Shown piece after piece: positions 29,921 to 38,571 of a DNA stretch of 64,000 bases. The DNA is from Vibrio breoganii (GTDB taxonomy: Bacteria; Pseudomonadota; Gammaproteobacteria; Enterobacterales; Vibrionaceae): positions 1,054,001-1,118,000 of the forward strand of contig NZ_CP016177.1 in NCBI RefSeq assembly GCF_001677275.1, given 5' to 3'. The notes beneath the pieces are model-generated. The model made no database searches. It was not told where the DNA came from and saw nothing but the letters and a program-made list of their open reading frames with translations. Position 1 is the first letter of the stretch. Every line of letters begins with the position of its first letter. Both the position numbers and the translations under genes were made by a program.

Positions 29921-30038
29921 TTCTAGCTTCTAGCTTCTAGCTTCTAGCTTCTAGCTTCTAGCTATAATCTTGTAGCTTGTAGCTTGTAGCTTGTAGCTTG
30001 TAGCTTGTAGCTTGTAGCTTGTAGCTTCTAGTTCCTAG
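29921..30038. repeat. Heptanucleotide tandem repeat array next to spoVR
   Basis: Six copies of TTCTAGC (29921-29962), a 7-bp break (TATAATC), then eight copies of TTGTAGC (29970-30025) and two degenerate units (TTCTAGT, TCCTAGA) that run into the spoVR stop codon (30035-30037). Period is exactly 7 throughout. Not a CRISPR and not an IS end. Confidence 0.95.
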
Positions 30039-31561
30039 ATACTCTTCCCATAATCAGTGCGCTTTGGGCAGGAGGCGAGGACGTCTCTGTGACCGGACTC
30101 TTTAAGCTCTTCTAGAATGACATCAAAGCCCCACAGTCGATACAGATGCTTGAGAACATCGTCGTAGCTCTTGTCTAGGGGAATGCGTTGATGAGGGATG
30201 TGTTGCAAGGTTAAAGAGCGATCACCGCGCACATCGACATTCCATACCTGAATATTGGGCTCCAGGTTGCTTAGGTTGTACTGAGCCGCTAGCTTTTCTC
30301 TGATTTCTTTGTAACCCATTTCATCGTGGATGGCATCAATCTCGATATAGTTCTTCCTATCATCGTCTTTGATGGCAAAGAACTTAAATTCGCGAATAAG
30401 CTTTGGAGACAAATACTGGCTAATAAAGCTCTCATCCTTGAAGTTCTGCATCGCAAAATGCACTGCCTCTAACCAGTCACTGCCTGCTAAATCTGGGAAC
30501 CACTCCCTGTCTTCGTCTGTGGGCTCTTCACAGATGCGACGGATGTCTTGGAACATGGCAAAGCCTAAGGCATAAGGGTTAATACCACTAAAGTATTGGC
30601 TATTGTAGGCTGGCTGGGCAACAACGCTGGTATGGCTGTGCAAGAACTCCAACATGAATTTATCGGAGACCAACCCTTCGTCATACAGGTGATTGAGAAT
30701 ACTGTAGTGCCAGAATGTCGCCCAACCTTCGTTCATTACTTGGGTTTGCTTCTGCGGATAGAAGTATTGGCTGACCTTGCGCACGATGCGCACGATTTCA
30801 CGCTGCCATGACTCTAACAAGGGAGCGTGCTTCTCAATAAAATACAGGATGTTTTCTTGTGGCTCTGAGGGGAAGCGCTTCTTCTCAATCTCAGCGCTGT
30901 CAGCGGACTTTGGAACGGTCCTCCACAGTTCGTTGACCTGTGATTGCAGATACTGCTCGCGCTCTTGCTGCCTTATCGTCTCTTCGGCGATGGAGATCTT
31001 CTCAGGGCGCTTATACCTATCAACACCATAATTCATTAATGCGTGACAAGAGTCGAGTAGCTTTTCTACCTCATCAACGCCGTATTTCTCTTCACAGTTG
31101 CTGATATAGTTTCGAGCAAAAATAAGGTAATCGATGATTGAACTGGCGTCAGTCCAAGTCTTGAATAGGTAGTTGCCCTTGAAAAAAGAGTTGTGGCCAT
31201 AGCTTGCGTGGGCCATAACCAGAGCCTGCATAGTGACAGTGTTTTCTTCCATTAAGTAGGCAATACAGGGATCAGAGTTGATGACGATCTCGTAGGCAAG
31301 CCCCATCTGACCATGCTTGTAGTTTTGTTCGGTCTGTATAAATTTCTTACCAAACGACCAGTGATGGTAGTTAATCGGCATGCCGATACTGGAATAGGCA
31401 TCCATCATCTGCTCGGCAGTAATGACCTCAATTTGATTGGGATAGGTATCTAGCTTGTAGTGTTTAGCTACACGCTTTATTTGCTGGTGGTACTCTTCCA
31501 GCAAATTGAAGGTCCAATCGGGACCGTCAGGCAATGTTTTGGATTTAACTTCTGCTGTCAT
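30035..31561 (-). CDS. SpoVR family protein
   Basis: A 508-residue SpoVR-family protein (E. coli YcgB, B. subtilis SpoVR). Typical segments: WTFNLLEEYHQQIKRVAKHYKLDTYPNQIE at the start, the INYHHWSFGKKF and NEGWATFWHY motifs, and INPYALGFAMFQDIRRICEEPT. Biochemical function is not established. It is the third gene of the prkA-yeaH-spoVR group, which in enterobacteria responds to starvation and stress. Its stop codon lies within a heptanucleotide repeat array. Confidence 0.92.
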   Translation of the reverse strand: MTAEVKSKTLPDGPDWTFNLLEEYHQQIKRVAKHYKLDTYPNQIEVITAEQMMDAYSSIGMPINYHHWSFGKKFIQTEQNYKHGQMGLAYEIVINSDPCIAYLMEENTVTMQALVMAHASYGHNSFFKGNYLFKTWTDASSIIDYLIFARNYISNCEEKYGVDEVEKLLDSCHALMNYGVDRYKRPEKISIAEETIRQQEREQYLQSQVNELWRTVPKSADSAEIEKKRFPSEPQENILYFIEKHAPLLESWQREIVRIVRKVSQYFYPQKQTQVMNEGWATFWHYSILNHLYDEGLVSDKFMLEFLHSHTSVVAQPAYNSQYFSGINPYALGFAMFQDIRRICEEPTDEDREWFPDLAGSDWLEAVHFAMQNFKDESFISQYLSPKLIREFKFFAIKDDDRKNYIEIDAIHDEMGYKEIREKLAAQYNLSNLEPNIQVWNVDVRGDRSLTLQHIPHQRIPLDKSYDDVLKHLYRLWGFDVILEELKESGHRDVLASCPKRTDYGKSI

Positions 31562-31584
31562 AGCGCATCCTTACTCGTATTCCC

Positions 31585-32868
31585 TTAGCTATGTTCCTTC
31601 TGGAACAGCTCCCTAAATACAGGGAAGATATCTTCCACCGCTCGGATATTTTTCATGGCAAAATTATCAAACTGGGACTCTAGCTTTTCGTACTCATGCC
31701 ACAAGGTTTGATGACTTCGGCGCGTGATCTCTATGTATGAGTAGTACTGGCAAATGGGCAATAGGGCTTCAGTGAGCAACTTCTTACACCTTGGAGAATC
31801 ATCAGCCCAGTTATCGCCATCGGAGGCTTGTGCCGCGTAGATATTCCACTGATTGGTGGGGTAGCGTTCTTTGACAATCTCATCCATCAGTTTCAACGCA
31901 CTGGAGACAATGGTTCCACCGGTTTCTTGCGAATAGAAAAACTCGTGCTCATCCACCTCTTTGGCCTGAGTATGATGACGTATAAACACCACTTCTACGT
32001 TCTCATAGGTGCGATTAAGGAACATATACAAGAGGACATAAAAGCGCTTAGCAATGTCCTTGGTGGCTTGATCCATTGAGCCGGATACATCCATTAAGCA
32101 GAACATTACCGCCTGGCTGGATGGAATAGGGCGTTTTTCATAGTTTTTGAAGCGCAGGTCGAAGGTGTCAATAAAGGGCACACGTCTCATTTGAGCGCGG
32201 ATCTCTTCTATCTCTTCCTTAATGCTTTTTTCTTGCAGTGGTTTTGCTGGCTCGCAACTTTTTAGGGAAGTCAGTTCATCTTCTAACTCACGGAGTTTAC
32301 GCTTCTTACCTGCAGACATTGCAGTGCGTCGAGCCAGAGATTGTTGTAGCGAGCGAACGACGGCTATGTTGGAAGGAATGCCTGCTGTTTGGTAACCCGC
32401 TCGATGGGTTTTCCATTCAGTGATGCGGTTAACTTGGTTTTTCTTAAGGTTTGGAAGCGCGAGATCTTCGAACAGAATGTCTAGATACTCGTCTTTTGAT
32501 ATCTGGAATATAAATTCATCTTGGCCTTCGCCGTCGGGGCTAGCGTCTCCGTCACCAGAGCCCCCTTGACCACCGCCACCTGGAGGGCGTTCTATCTTGT
32601 CACCGCGGATAAATTGATCGTTACCTGGATGAACACGTTCGCGATGCCCACCTTGACCTTGATGAAAGGCAGGTTCGGTAATGTCACTTTTAGGGAGGGT
32701 AATATCCTCGCCGTTATCGGTATCCGTAATCGAGCGACGATTTACCGCATCAGAAACGGCTTCTTTAATTTTTTGCTTATGTCGGCGAATAAAGCGCTGT
32801 CGATTAACAGTGCTTTTATTCTTGCCATTCAGCCTTCGGTCAATAAATTGAGCCATGCGCCACCTCAA
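31585..32868 (-). CDS. yeaH: YeaH/YhbH family protein (DUF444)
   Basis: A 427-residue DUF444 protein. The N-terminal part is basic ([21 protein letters not shown]), followed by a Gly-rich linker (about residues 92-112), and a von Willebrand A-like C-terminal domain with the MIDAS sequence DVSGSMD. It is thought to work with the PrkA kinase encoded upstream, and spoVR follows after 23 bp. The exact role is unknown. Confidence 0.92.
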   Translation of the reverse strand: MRWRMAQFIDRRLNGKNKSTVNRQRFIRRHKQKIKEAVSDAVNRRSITDTDNGEDITLPKSDITEPAFHQGQGGHRERVHPGNDQFIRGDKIERPPGGGGQGGSGDGDASPDGEGQDEFIFQISKDEYLDILFEDLALPNLKKNQVNRITEWKTHRAGYQTAGIPSNIAVVRSLQQSLARRTAMSAGKKRKLRELEDELTSLKSCEPAKPLQEKSIKEEIEEIRAQMRRVPFIDTFDLRFKNYEKRPIPSSQAVMFCLMDVSGSMDQATKDIAKRFYVLLYMFLNRTYENVEVVFIRHHTQAKEVDEHEFFYSQETGGTIVSSALKLMDEIVKERYPTNQWNIYAAQASDGDNWADDSPRCKKLLTEALLPICQYYSYIEITRRSHQTLWHEYEKLESQFDNFAMKNIRAVEDIFPVFRELFQKEHS

Positions 32869-33043
32869 TAAGTCCTACATGGTGATACTCGTATAACCCA
32901 CTGTTGAGTCGACATTACGAGTCGAGTCATACGCGTATGATCCTTGCGCCACAACCTAAGTTGCATCAATGCCCTCAACTGCTCAGATGCAAGAAAGAGG
33001 GCATAGTGTCCAGTGAGTGACAGGGTTAACGTCACTCTGTCTA
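32869..33043 (-). other. Hairpin-rich gap between prkA and yeaH
   Basis: A 175-bp intercistronic gap. It contains the stem GAGTGAC / GTCACTC (33015-33037) just after prkA, a long-range GCCCTC / GAGGGC pairing (32971-33002) and the perfect 14-bp palindrome TCATACGCGTATGA (32927-32940). No T-run follows the stems, so processing or stability elements fit better than a terminator. Inference only. Confidence 0.55.
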
Positions 33044-34978
33044 TTAAGAAGACTTACGTACTCGCAAGTACCATTCAGATAGCAAGCGAACTTGCTTCTC
33101 TGTGTAGCCTTTTTCCATCATGCGATTAACAAAGTCGTCGTGTTTCTTCTGATCCTCAGTAGAGGTTTTTGCATTAAACGAGATAACAGGGAGTAGCTCT
33201 TCCGTATTCGAGAACATTTTCTTCTCGATAACAGTGCGAAGTTTCTCGTAACTTGTCCAAACAGGGTTAGTGCCACCATTGTTGGCGCGAGCCCTTAGAA
33301 CAAAGTTCACGATTTCGTTTCGGAAGTCTTTCGGGTTACTGATACCCGCTGTTTTCTCAATTTTTTCTAGTTCTCCATTAAGCGATGAGCGGTCAAATAG
33401 CTGCCCTGTCTCAGGGTCGCGATACTCTTGGTCTTGAATCCAGAAGTCAGCGTAGGTGACGTAGCGATCAAAGATGTTCTGTCCATATTCAGAGTAGGAT
33501 TCTAGGTAAGCCGTTTGGATCTCTTTACCAATAAACTCAACATATCGAGGTACTAAGAAGCCTTTCAAGAACTCAAGATAACGCTCTGCTTGCTCTTGAG
33601 GGAACTGCTCTCTTTCTACTTGTTGCTCAATGACATAGAAGAGGTGCACAGGGTTTGCGGCAACCTCAGTCTGGTCAAAGTTAAACACTCGAGACAGGAT
33701 CTTAAAGGCGAAACGGGTAGAAAGCCCTGCCATCCCCTCATCGACTCCTGCAAAATCTTTGTACTCTTGGTGACTCTTCGCTTTAGGATCCGTGTCTTTT
33801 AATGTCTCACCATCATAGACGCGCATTTTACTAAACACAGAAGAGTTCTCTGGGTCTTTCAGGCGAGAAAGGATGCTAAATTGTGCCAGCATATCTAGGG
33901 TGCTAGGCGCACAAGGCGCATTAGTTAACTCACTGTTTTTCAGGAGTTTCTCGTAGATTTTGACTTCTTCAGAGACTCGCAAGCAGTACGGGACCTTTAC
34001 GATGTAAACGCGGTCAAGGAATGCCTCATTGTTCTTGTTGTTGCGGAATGTGGTCCACTCGGATTCATTGGAGTGAGCCAAAATCATGCCATCAAATGGC
34101 AGTGCTGATAGTCCTTCCGTACCGTTAAAGTTGCCTTCCTGAGTTGCGGTTAGCAGTGGATGTAGAACCTTGATAGGTGCCTTGAACATCTCCACAAATT
34201 CCATCAAGCCTTGGTTGGCCTTACATAGTGCGCCAGAGTAGCTGTAGGCATCTGGGTCATCTTGAGAGAAGTGTTCAAGTTTGCGAATATCAACCTTACC
34301 CACAAGAGACGAGATGTCTTGGTTGTTTTCATCACCGGGTTCGGTTTTCGCCACACCAATTTGGTCTAAAATTGAAGGGCGTAACTTGATGACTTTAAAT
34401 TTCGATATATCACCACCAAATTCGTGCAGACGTTTTGCTGCCCAAGGTGACATGATGGAACGTAGGTAGCGTTTATCTATGCCATATTCACTACGCAGTA
34501 TTTCGGCGTCTTCAGATGGGTCGAATAGGCAGAATGGATGGTCGTTGACTGGGCTGCGTTCCCCATCGGCGGACAACACATAAATAGGTGCTTGTTGCAT
34601 GAGCGCTTTTAACTTCTCGGCCAGCGATGATTTACCACCACCAACAGGGCCAAGTAGGTACAAAATTTGCTTCTTCTCTTCTAAGCCTTGCGCTGCATGC
34701 TTAAGATAAGAGACGATCTGCTCGATGGCATCTTCCATGCCATAAAAGCCTTTAAAGGTTTTATACCTTGCTATGACGCGGTTTGAAAAAATGCGACTTA
34801 AGCGAGGATCCAGAGCAGTATCAATCAGTTCCGGTTCGCCAATAGCATGCAAAAGACGCTCAGCAGAGTTTGCATATGCCATTTTGTCTTCGCGACACAA
34901 TGACAAAAACTCCTGAATCGAGAGCTCTTCTTCCTTTGCAGCTTCGTATCTGTGCTGAAAATGTTCAAAAATACTCAT
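33044..34978 (-). CDS. prkA: PrkA family serine protein kinase YeaG
   Basis: A 644-residue PrkA protein: an N-terminal AAA+ domain with Walker A GPVGGGKS (residues 110-117) and a C-terminal kinase-like domain. In E. coli YeaG is induced by nitrogen starvation and general stress and acts with YeaH. AAGGGGA lies upstream of the start. First gene of prkA-yeaH-spoVR. A MipA/OmpV gene is divergent. Confidence 0.94.
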   Translation of the reverse strand: MSIFEHFQHRYEAAKEEELSIQEFLSLCREDKMAYANSAERLLHAIGEPELIDTALDPRLSRIFSNRVIARYKTFKGFYGMEDAIEQIVSYLKHAAQGLEEKKQILYLLGPVGGGKSSLAEKLKALMQQAPIYVLSADGERSPVNDHPFCLFDPSEDAEILRSEYGIDKRYLRSIMSPWAAKRLHEFGGDISKFKVIKLRPSILDQIGVAKTEPGDENNQDISSLVGKVDIRKLEHFSQDDPDAYSYSGALCKANQGLMEFVEMFKAPIKVLHPLLTATQEGNFNGTEGLSALPFDGMILAHSNESEWTTFRNNKNNEAFLDRVYIVKVPYCLRVSEEVKIYEKLLKNSELTNAPCAPSTLDMLAQFSILSRLKDPENSSVFSKMRVYDGETLKDTDPKAKSHQEYKDFAGVDEGMAGLSTRFAFKILSRVFNFDQTEVAANPVHLFYVIEQQVEREQFPQEQAERYLEFLKGFLVPRYVEFIGKEIQTAYLESYSEYGQNIFDRYVTYADFWIQDQEYRDPETGQLFDRSSLNGELEKIEKTAGISNPKDFRNEIVNFVLRARANNGGTNPVWTSYEKLRTVIEKKMFSNTEELLPVISFNAKTSTEDQKKHDDFVNRMMEKGYTEKQVRLLSEWYLRVRKSS

Positions 34979-35183
34979 AACAAAAATCCCCTTTAAAATG
35001 TTACAAGACCCAAGCCAATCGTTACGCTTATCCCAACTTTAATCCTAGACATGAAAAAACAGATTTGCTTGAAATATAATAACTTTTTCATTATTTAGCA
35101 CTAAACCGACTATCAAAATGCGTGTATTATAAGACCTGCAAATAAGCAACAAAATTACAACATTGACGCAAAAGGATTTGCCT

Positions 35184-35927
35184 TTGAAATGGATTGGATT
35201 TTCGGCAGCGCTTCTCGCTTTGTCATCTAGCCCTGCAGTAGCAGGGTGGTCTTTGGGTGTTGGTGCCTCATATTCGCCTGCGGTTTATAAGGATACGCCC
35301 TCTAATCAGGTTGTGATTCCTGTTATCGGATATGAAGGAGAGCACCTTTATCTGCGCGGTTTTACCGCTGGATATCGAGTTTGGGAACGCCGTTCCCCGC
35401 ACAATCTCATCTTTCGTCTAGCCTATGACCCTAGAACCCTGCAACCTTCTGACTCCGATGACCCCATCATTCGCCAAGTGGATAAGCGAAAGAGTACTGG
35501 GCTAGGGGGTATCAGTTATCAGTATGCCAACCGCTCTATCGGTCAGATACAGCTCACCATTGCTGGCGACATTGCCGGTGTCCATGATGGGTTATACGCA
35601 GAAACGGTGTACAGTGTGCCAATTCGCACCAAGCGCTGGATGCTTACGCCCTCTATCGGTTACTCGTTGAATTCATCAAAGCTGAACAATCATCTGTACG
35701 GCGTTTCTCAAGAAGAGGCAGACAGAATTAATGGGTTGGACGAGTTCTCTCCAGATGGAGATGGTCAGTTCTTTTTAGGCTTACGAGGATTGTTTAAGTT
35801 TACTGAGCATATCGTTGGAACGGCAGGGCTGCGCTATACCAATCTAGAAGGGGACTTAGAAGACAGTCCTTTGTTGGAAGATACGGATTCATTTTCCGCA
35901 AATATAGGGTTGGTTTACGCCTTTTAG
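35184..35927 (+). CDS. MipA/OmpV family outer membrane protein
   Basis: A 247-residue beta-barrel protein. Signal peptide KWIGFSAALLALSSSPAVA then GWSLGVGASYSPAVYKD, the MipA/OmpV start; aromatic-ended strands and a terminal Phe (IGLVYAF). In E. coli MipA is a scaffold for murein enzymes; V. cholerae OmpV is an immunogenic outer membrane protein. No ATG is available: the TTG at 35184 is preferred because AAGGA lies 7 nt upstream and it begins the signal peptide, whereas the TTG at 35163 has no ribosome site. Confidence 0.82.
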   Translation: MKWIGFSAALLALSSSPAVAGWSLGVGASYSPAVYKDTPSNQVVIPVIGYEGEHLYLRGFTAGYRVWERRSPHNLIFRLAYDPRTLQPSDSDDPIIRQVDKRKSTGLGGISYQYANRSIGQIQLTIAGDIAGVHDGLYAETVYSVPIRTKRWMLTPSIGYSLNSSKLNNHLYGVSQEEADRINGLDEFSPDGDGQFFLGLRGLFKFTEHIVGTAGLRYTNLEGDLEDSPLLEDTDSFSANIGLVYAF

Positions 35928-35931
35928 AATC

Positions 35932-35996
35932 TGACAGCTGACAGCTGATAGCTGATAGATGTTATTGAGGCCCTAGGCCCTAGGACCTAGGGCCTC
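35932..35996. repeat. Heptanucleotide repeats and palindrome between the MipA gene and yfbU
   Basis: CTGACAG x2 then CTGATAG x2 (about 35932-35959), followed by period-7 CCCTAGG-type units inside a 30-bp palindrome (35967-35996, GAGGCCCTAG / CTAGGGCCTC). It lies 4 bp after the mipA-type stop and 5 bp from the yfbU stop, and may serve as a terminator for both. Confidence 0.8.
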
Positions 35997-36001
35997 ATTT
36001 A

Positions 36002-36502
36002 TTATGCGTTAAAGATCTGAGTGATCTCAGTAGCACATAAGTGGTATTGACGTGGGCAGTTGCGCCACGTTGTCAGCATGCGGCGGTACTTGTCTAGCAT
36101 CGGCATCTGGCTGTTGAAGTGGTGATCCGCTTTGTCGAACTGAGGGTAAAGGCCCTCTGATTCAGTTAGGAAGCGCACGTAGTTTACGATGCTTGCTTCA
36201 GTTGCGATATCAAAGCCTAGGAACATAAGGCGACGCTTGTCCACGTTCGCTTGCTCTGCAGTAGCCAGCATGTTGAACGACTCTTGCATCGCGTGGTACA
36301 TCTCCATGATGTCGATGACTTCACGACATTCGCTCTCGCTGATTGCCCCAAAGTCTTTGTCTAGCTCACGCATTTGCAGACCGTAGCCACGCTCAACGAT
36401 TTTTTGTAGACGCTCGTACTTGTCTTTGTTTTCTGGAGAAAGCTTAGACATTAGGTAGTATTGGTTCGAAAGGATCAAACGCTGTGCGTTGGTCATTTCC
36501 AT
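36002..36502 (-). CDS. yfbU: YfbU family protein
   Basis: A 166-residue protein nearly colinear with E. coli YfbU ([52 protein letters not shown]). All-helical family of unknown function. AAGGAAA lies upstream of the start. It follows pflA by 62 bp with no visible terminator between them and may be co-transcribed with it. Confidence 0.93.
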   Translation of the reverse strand: MEMTNAQRLILSNQYYLMSKLSPENKDKYERLQKIVERGYGLQMRELDKDFGAISESECREVIDIMEMYHAMQESFNMLATAEQANVDKRRLMFLGFDIATEASIVNYVRFLTESEGLYPQFDKADHHFNSQMPMLDKYRRMLTTWRNCPRQYHLCATEITQIFNA

Positions 36503-36564
36503 AGATAGGTTTCCTTAATGAGATCTAAATGTACGTTAGTGCCACTAATTGGCTGAGTACAAAG

Positions 36565-37299
36565 TTAGTATTTAACGTTGTCGTTGTATTGACTAAGAAT
36601 ACCGACAATCTTGTCCATTGTTTCTTTCGATGGTGGCTCTGTACCCTCTAGAGGGTAATCGTAACCGAGCGCTTCCCATTTGTGCGCCCCGAGCTTGTGG
36701 TAGGGTAGTAGCTCTACCTTCTCGATGTTATCCATGTCTTTAATAAATTCGCCAAGCATGTGTGCAGATTCATCATCATCAGTGTAGCCAGGAACGATTA
36801 CGTAACGAATCCACGTTGTTTGGCCAATTTTGTGTAAGTAACGAGCGAAATCTAGAGTACGTTTATTGGATACACCGATAAAATCTTGGTGGATTTCATC
36901 TTTCATGTGCTTGAGATCCAGCATAACAAGATCAGTCGCTTCTAACACTTCATCGACTACATCAGTATGCTTGCGGATATAACCATTGGTATCTAGGCAG
37001 GTATGGATGCCTTCAGCTTGCGCTCTGCGGAAAAAGTCACGAACAAACTCAGGTTGAAGCATTGCCTCACCACCTGAACAGGTGACACCGCCGCCAGACG
37101 CATTCATAAAGTGACGATATGAGGTTGCCTCTTTGACCAGCTCATCGACGGTAATTTCTTTGCCGTCATGCGTGTCCCATGTATCGCGATTGTGGCAATA
37201 CATGCAACGCATCAAACAGCCTTGCAAGAACACGATAAAGCGAATGCCCGGGCCGTCAACAGTGCCACAAGACTCAAATGAGTGAATTCTGCCTTTCAT
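36565..37299 (-). CDS. pflA: Pyruvate formate-lyase activating enzyme
   Basis: Radical SAM enzyme that installs the glycyl radical on PflB. The 244-residue protein has the iron-sulfur CX3CX2C motif as Cys28, Cys32 and Cys35 ([12 protein letters not shown]), the Gly-rich SAM region [16 protein letters not shown], and conserved LDLKHM. It is separated from pflB by an LpxR-type gene and a terminator, so it probably has its own promoter in 37300-37429. Confidence 0.95.
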   Translation of the reverse strand: MKGRIHSFESCGTVDGPGIRFIVFLQGCLMRCMYCHNRDTWDTHDGKEITVDELVKEATSYRHFMNASGGGVTCSGGEAMLQPEFVRDFFRRAQAEGIHTCLDTNGYIRKHTDVVDEVLEATDLVMLDLKHMKDEIHQDFIGVSNKRTLDFARYLHKIGQTTWIRYVIVPGYTDDDESAHMLGEFIKDMDNIEKVELLPYHKLGAHKWEALGYDYPLEGTEPPSKETMDKIVGILSQYNDNVKY

Positions 37300-37429
37300 A
37301 GATTTTCTCTATTCTGATCATTTTGCGAATGTGATAAGTGTATTACAAACAGGGATCATTACCTAGACCAGAGGCCAGATAAAGCCGTGAATATTCATAG
37401 ATTTTTACGTATTACATTCAAGGCTTAAT

Positions 37430-38443
37430 CTAGAACAAGTAGAACAAGGCAAGTGAACCGTTGGTGTGCACGCCTTTATCATCTTCTTGATAATCTCGAC
37501 TCTTACTCGAGATGGACAAACTGGCTCCCCAGCCTCGATAAAAGCCAGCTAAACCGACGCTGGCAGTACCTTGTAAATGCTCTACTTCGCTGGCGGTAAT
37601 GCCGTCATCGGGACGGTCGCCATCGATAGTGATGTCGTTGAAGCGCACTCGTCCTTCGACACCGGCAAACATGTACCAACCGGTTTTATTTCGTACGATC
37701 AAGCCTGGGTCTATAGTGGATTCATTGCTCACCTTCGCACTACCAAAGCTCTGATTTAGGCCCGTGCCCCAGCGCCACATTACACCGCCTGCTACCTCAC
37801 TGCGATAGTTACCACCCAACAATCGACTGGGTACGCTAATCTCATGGGTCGTATTGCCACTCGGTTCGGATTGATACAGTTTATCGGTTCTGTGATAACC
37901 AAGGTTTAACACCAATTGATTATCAATTTGGTTGTCCCAGCCCTGAGGATCCTCGGACTTAATGATGCTATGGACAAACTTTTGCGTTTCTTCAGCGTAG
38001 GCGTTTGGGCCTACGGTACCGAACATTAGGCTATAGGCACTCACGCTTGAAGGCGAGATAGAGTAGAGCGTGGTTGAAACGTAAAGGAGGCCAGCATAAG
38101 GGCGTTCGTCTGGGATCGGATTGGGATCCTCGATATCTTCGGGGGTCCACATTTTCTGCCCAAGCTCGATGCTGTATTTGTGCTTTACGGTACCCGTTGG
38201 ATCGAATTTAAAGTGAGAGCCAGGAAGAGAGTCAAAAAAACTGTTGGGCTCAATACTAAATTCGCTGGAATAAACTAAGAATAACCCGTTAGAGTAATCT
38301 TTATCTGTGGTGACGATACTGTCGTTGTCTATACCGATATAGAAAGAACTATCGGAGGGTTCGGATTCGGCATAAGCGAAACTGGGCGCACATGCAAAGG
38401 AGCACGCTAATAACAAACGCGCGTTGGTTGAAAAGTGGGACAT
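37430..38443 (-). CDS. LpxR family lipid A deacylase (DUF2219)
   Basis: A 337-residue outer membrane protein. Signal peptide ending FAYAES, then IDNDSIVTTDKDYSNGLFL, the LpxR-type active-site segment containing Asn-Asp and a Thr-Asp pair, and DERPYAGLLYVSTTLYS; the C-terminus ends in Phe. Salmonella LpxR removes the 3'-acyloxyacyl group of lipid A in a calcium-dependent reaction. The substrate here is inferred from the family. It lies between pflB and pflA in the same direction, apparently as an insertion into an otherwise functional pair. Confidence 0.8.
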   Translation of the reverse strand: MSHFSTNARLLLACSFACAPSFAYAESEPSDSSFYIGIDNDSIVTTDKDYSNGLFLVYSSEFSIEPNSFFDSLPGSHFKFDPTGTVKHKYSIELGQKMWTPEDIEDPNPIPDERPYAGLLYVSTTLYSISPSSVSAYSLMFGTVGPNAYAEETQKFVHSIIKSEDPQGWDNQIDNQLVLNLGYHRTDKLYQSEPSGNTTHEISVPSRLLGGNYRSEVAGGVMWRWGTGLNQSFGSAKVSNESTIDPGLIVRNKTGWYMFAGVEGRVRFNDITIDGDRPDDGITASEVEHLQGTASVGLAGFYRGWGASLSISSKSRDYQEDDKGVHTNGSLALFYLF

Positions 38444-38509
38444 ACTACTCCGTGTTTGATCTAAACATCCTGTCTCGTGGCTATGAAGCTTATTACAATT
38501 TTAGGTAAT

Positions 38510-38535
38510 AAAAAACCCCGCCTAGGCGGGGTTTT
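38510..38535 (-). terminator. Rho-independent terminator after pflB
   Basis: Stem AAAACCCCGCC / GGCGGGGTTTT with loop TA; on the - strand a T-run follows. Confidence 0.9.
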
Positions 38536-38571
38536 CGTTATATCTTGCGACTCAGTCTAAAGTTTTAAAAC

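Noticed and set aside
29921..30038. Iteron-type replication origin
   Set aside because: Units are 7 bp, no replication initiator gene is nearby, and related arrays lie at several other gene ends.
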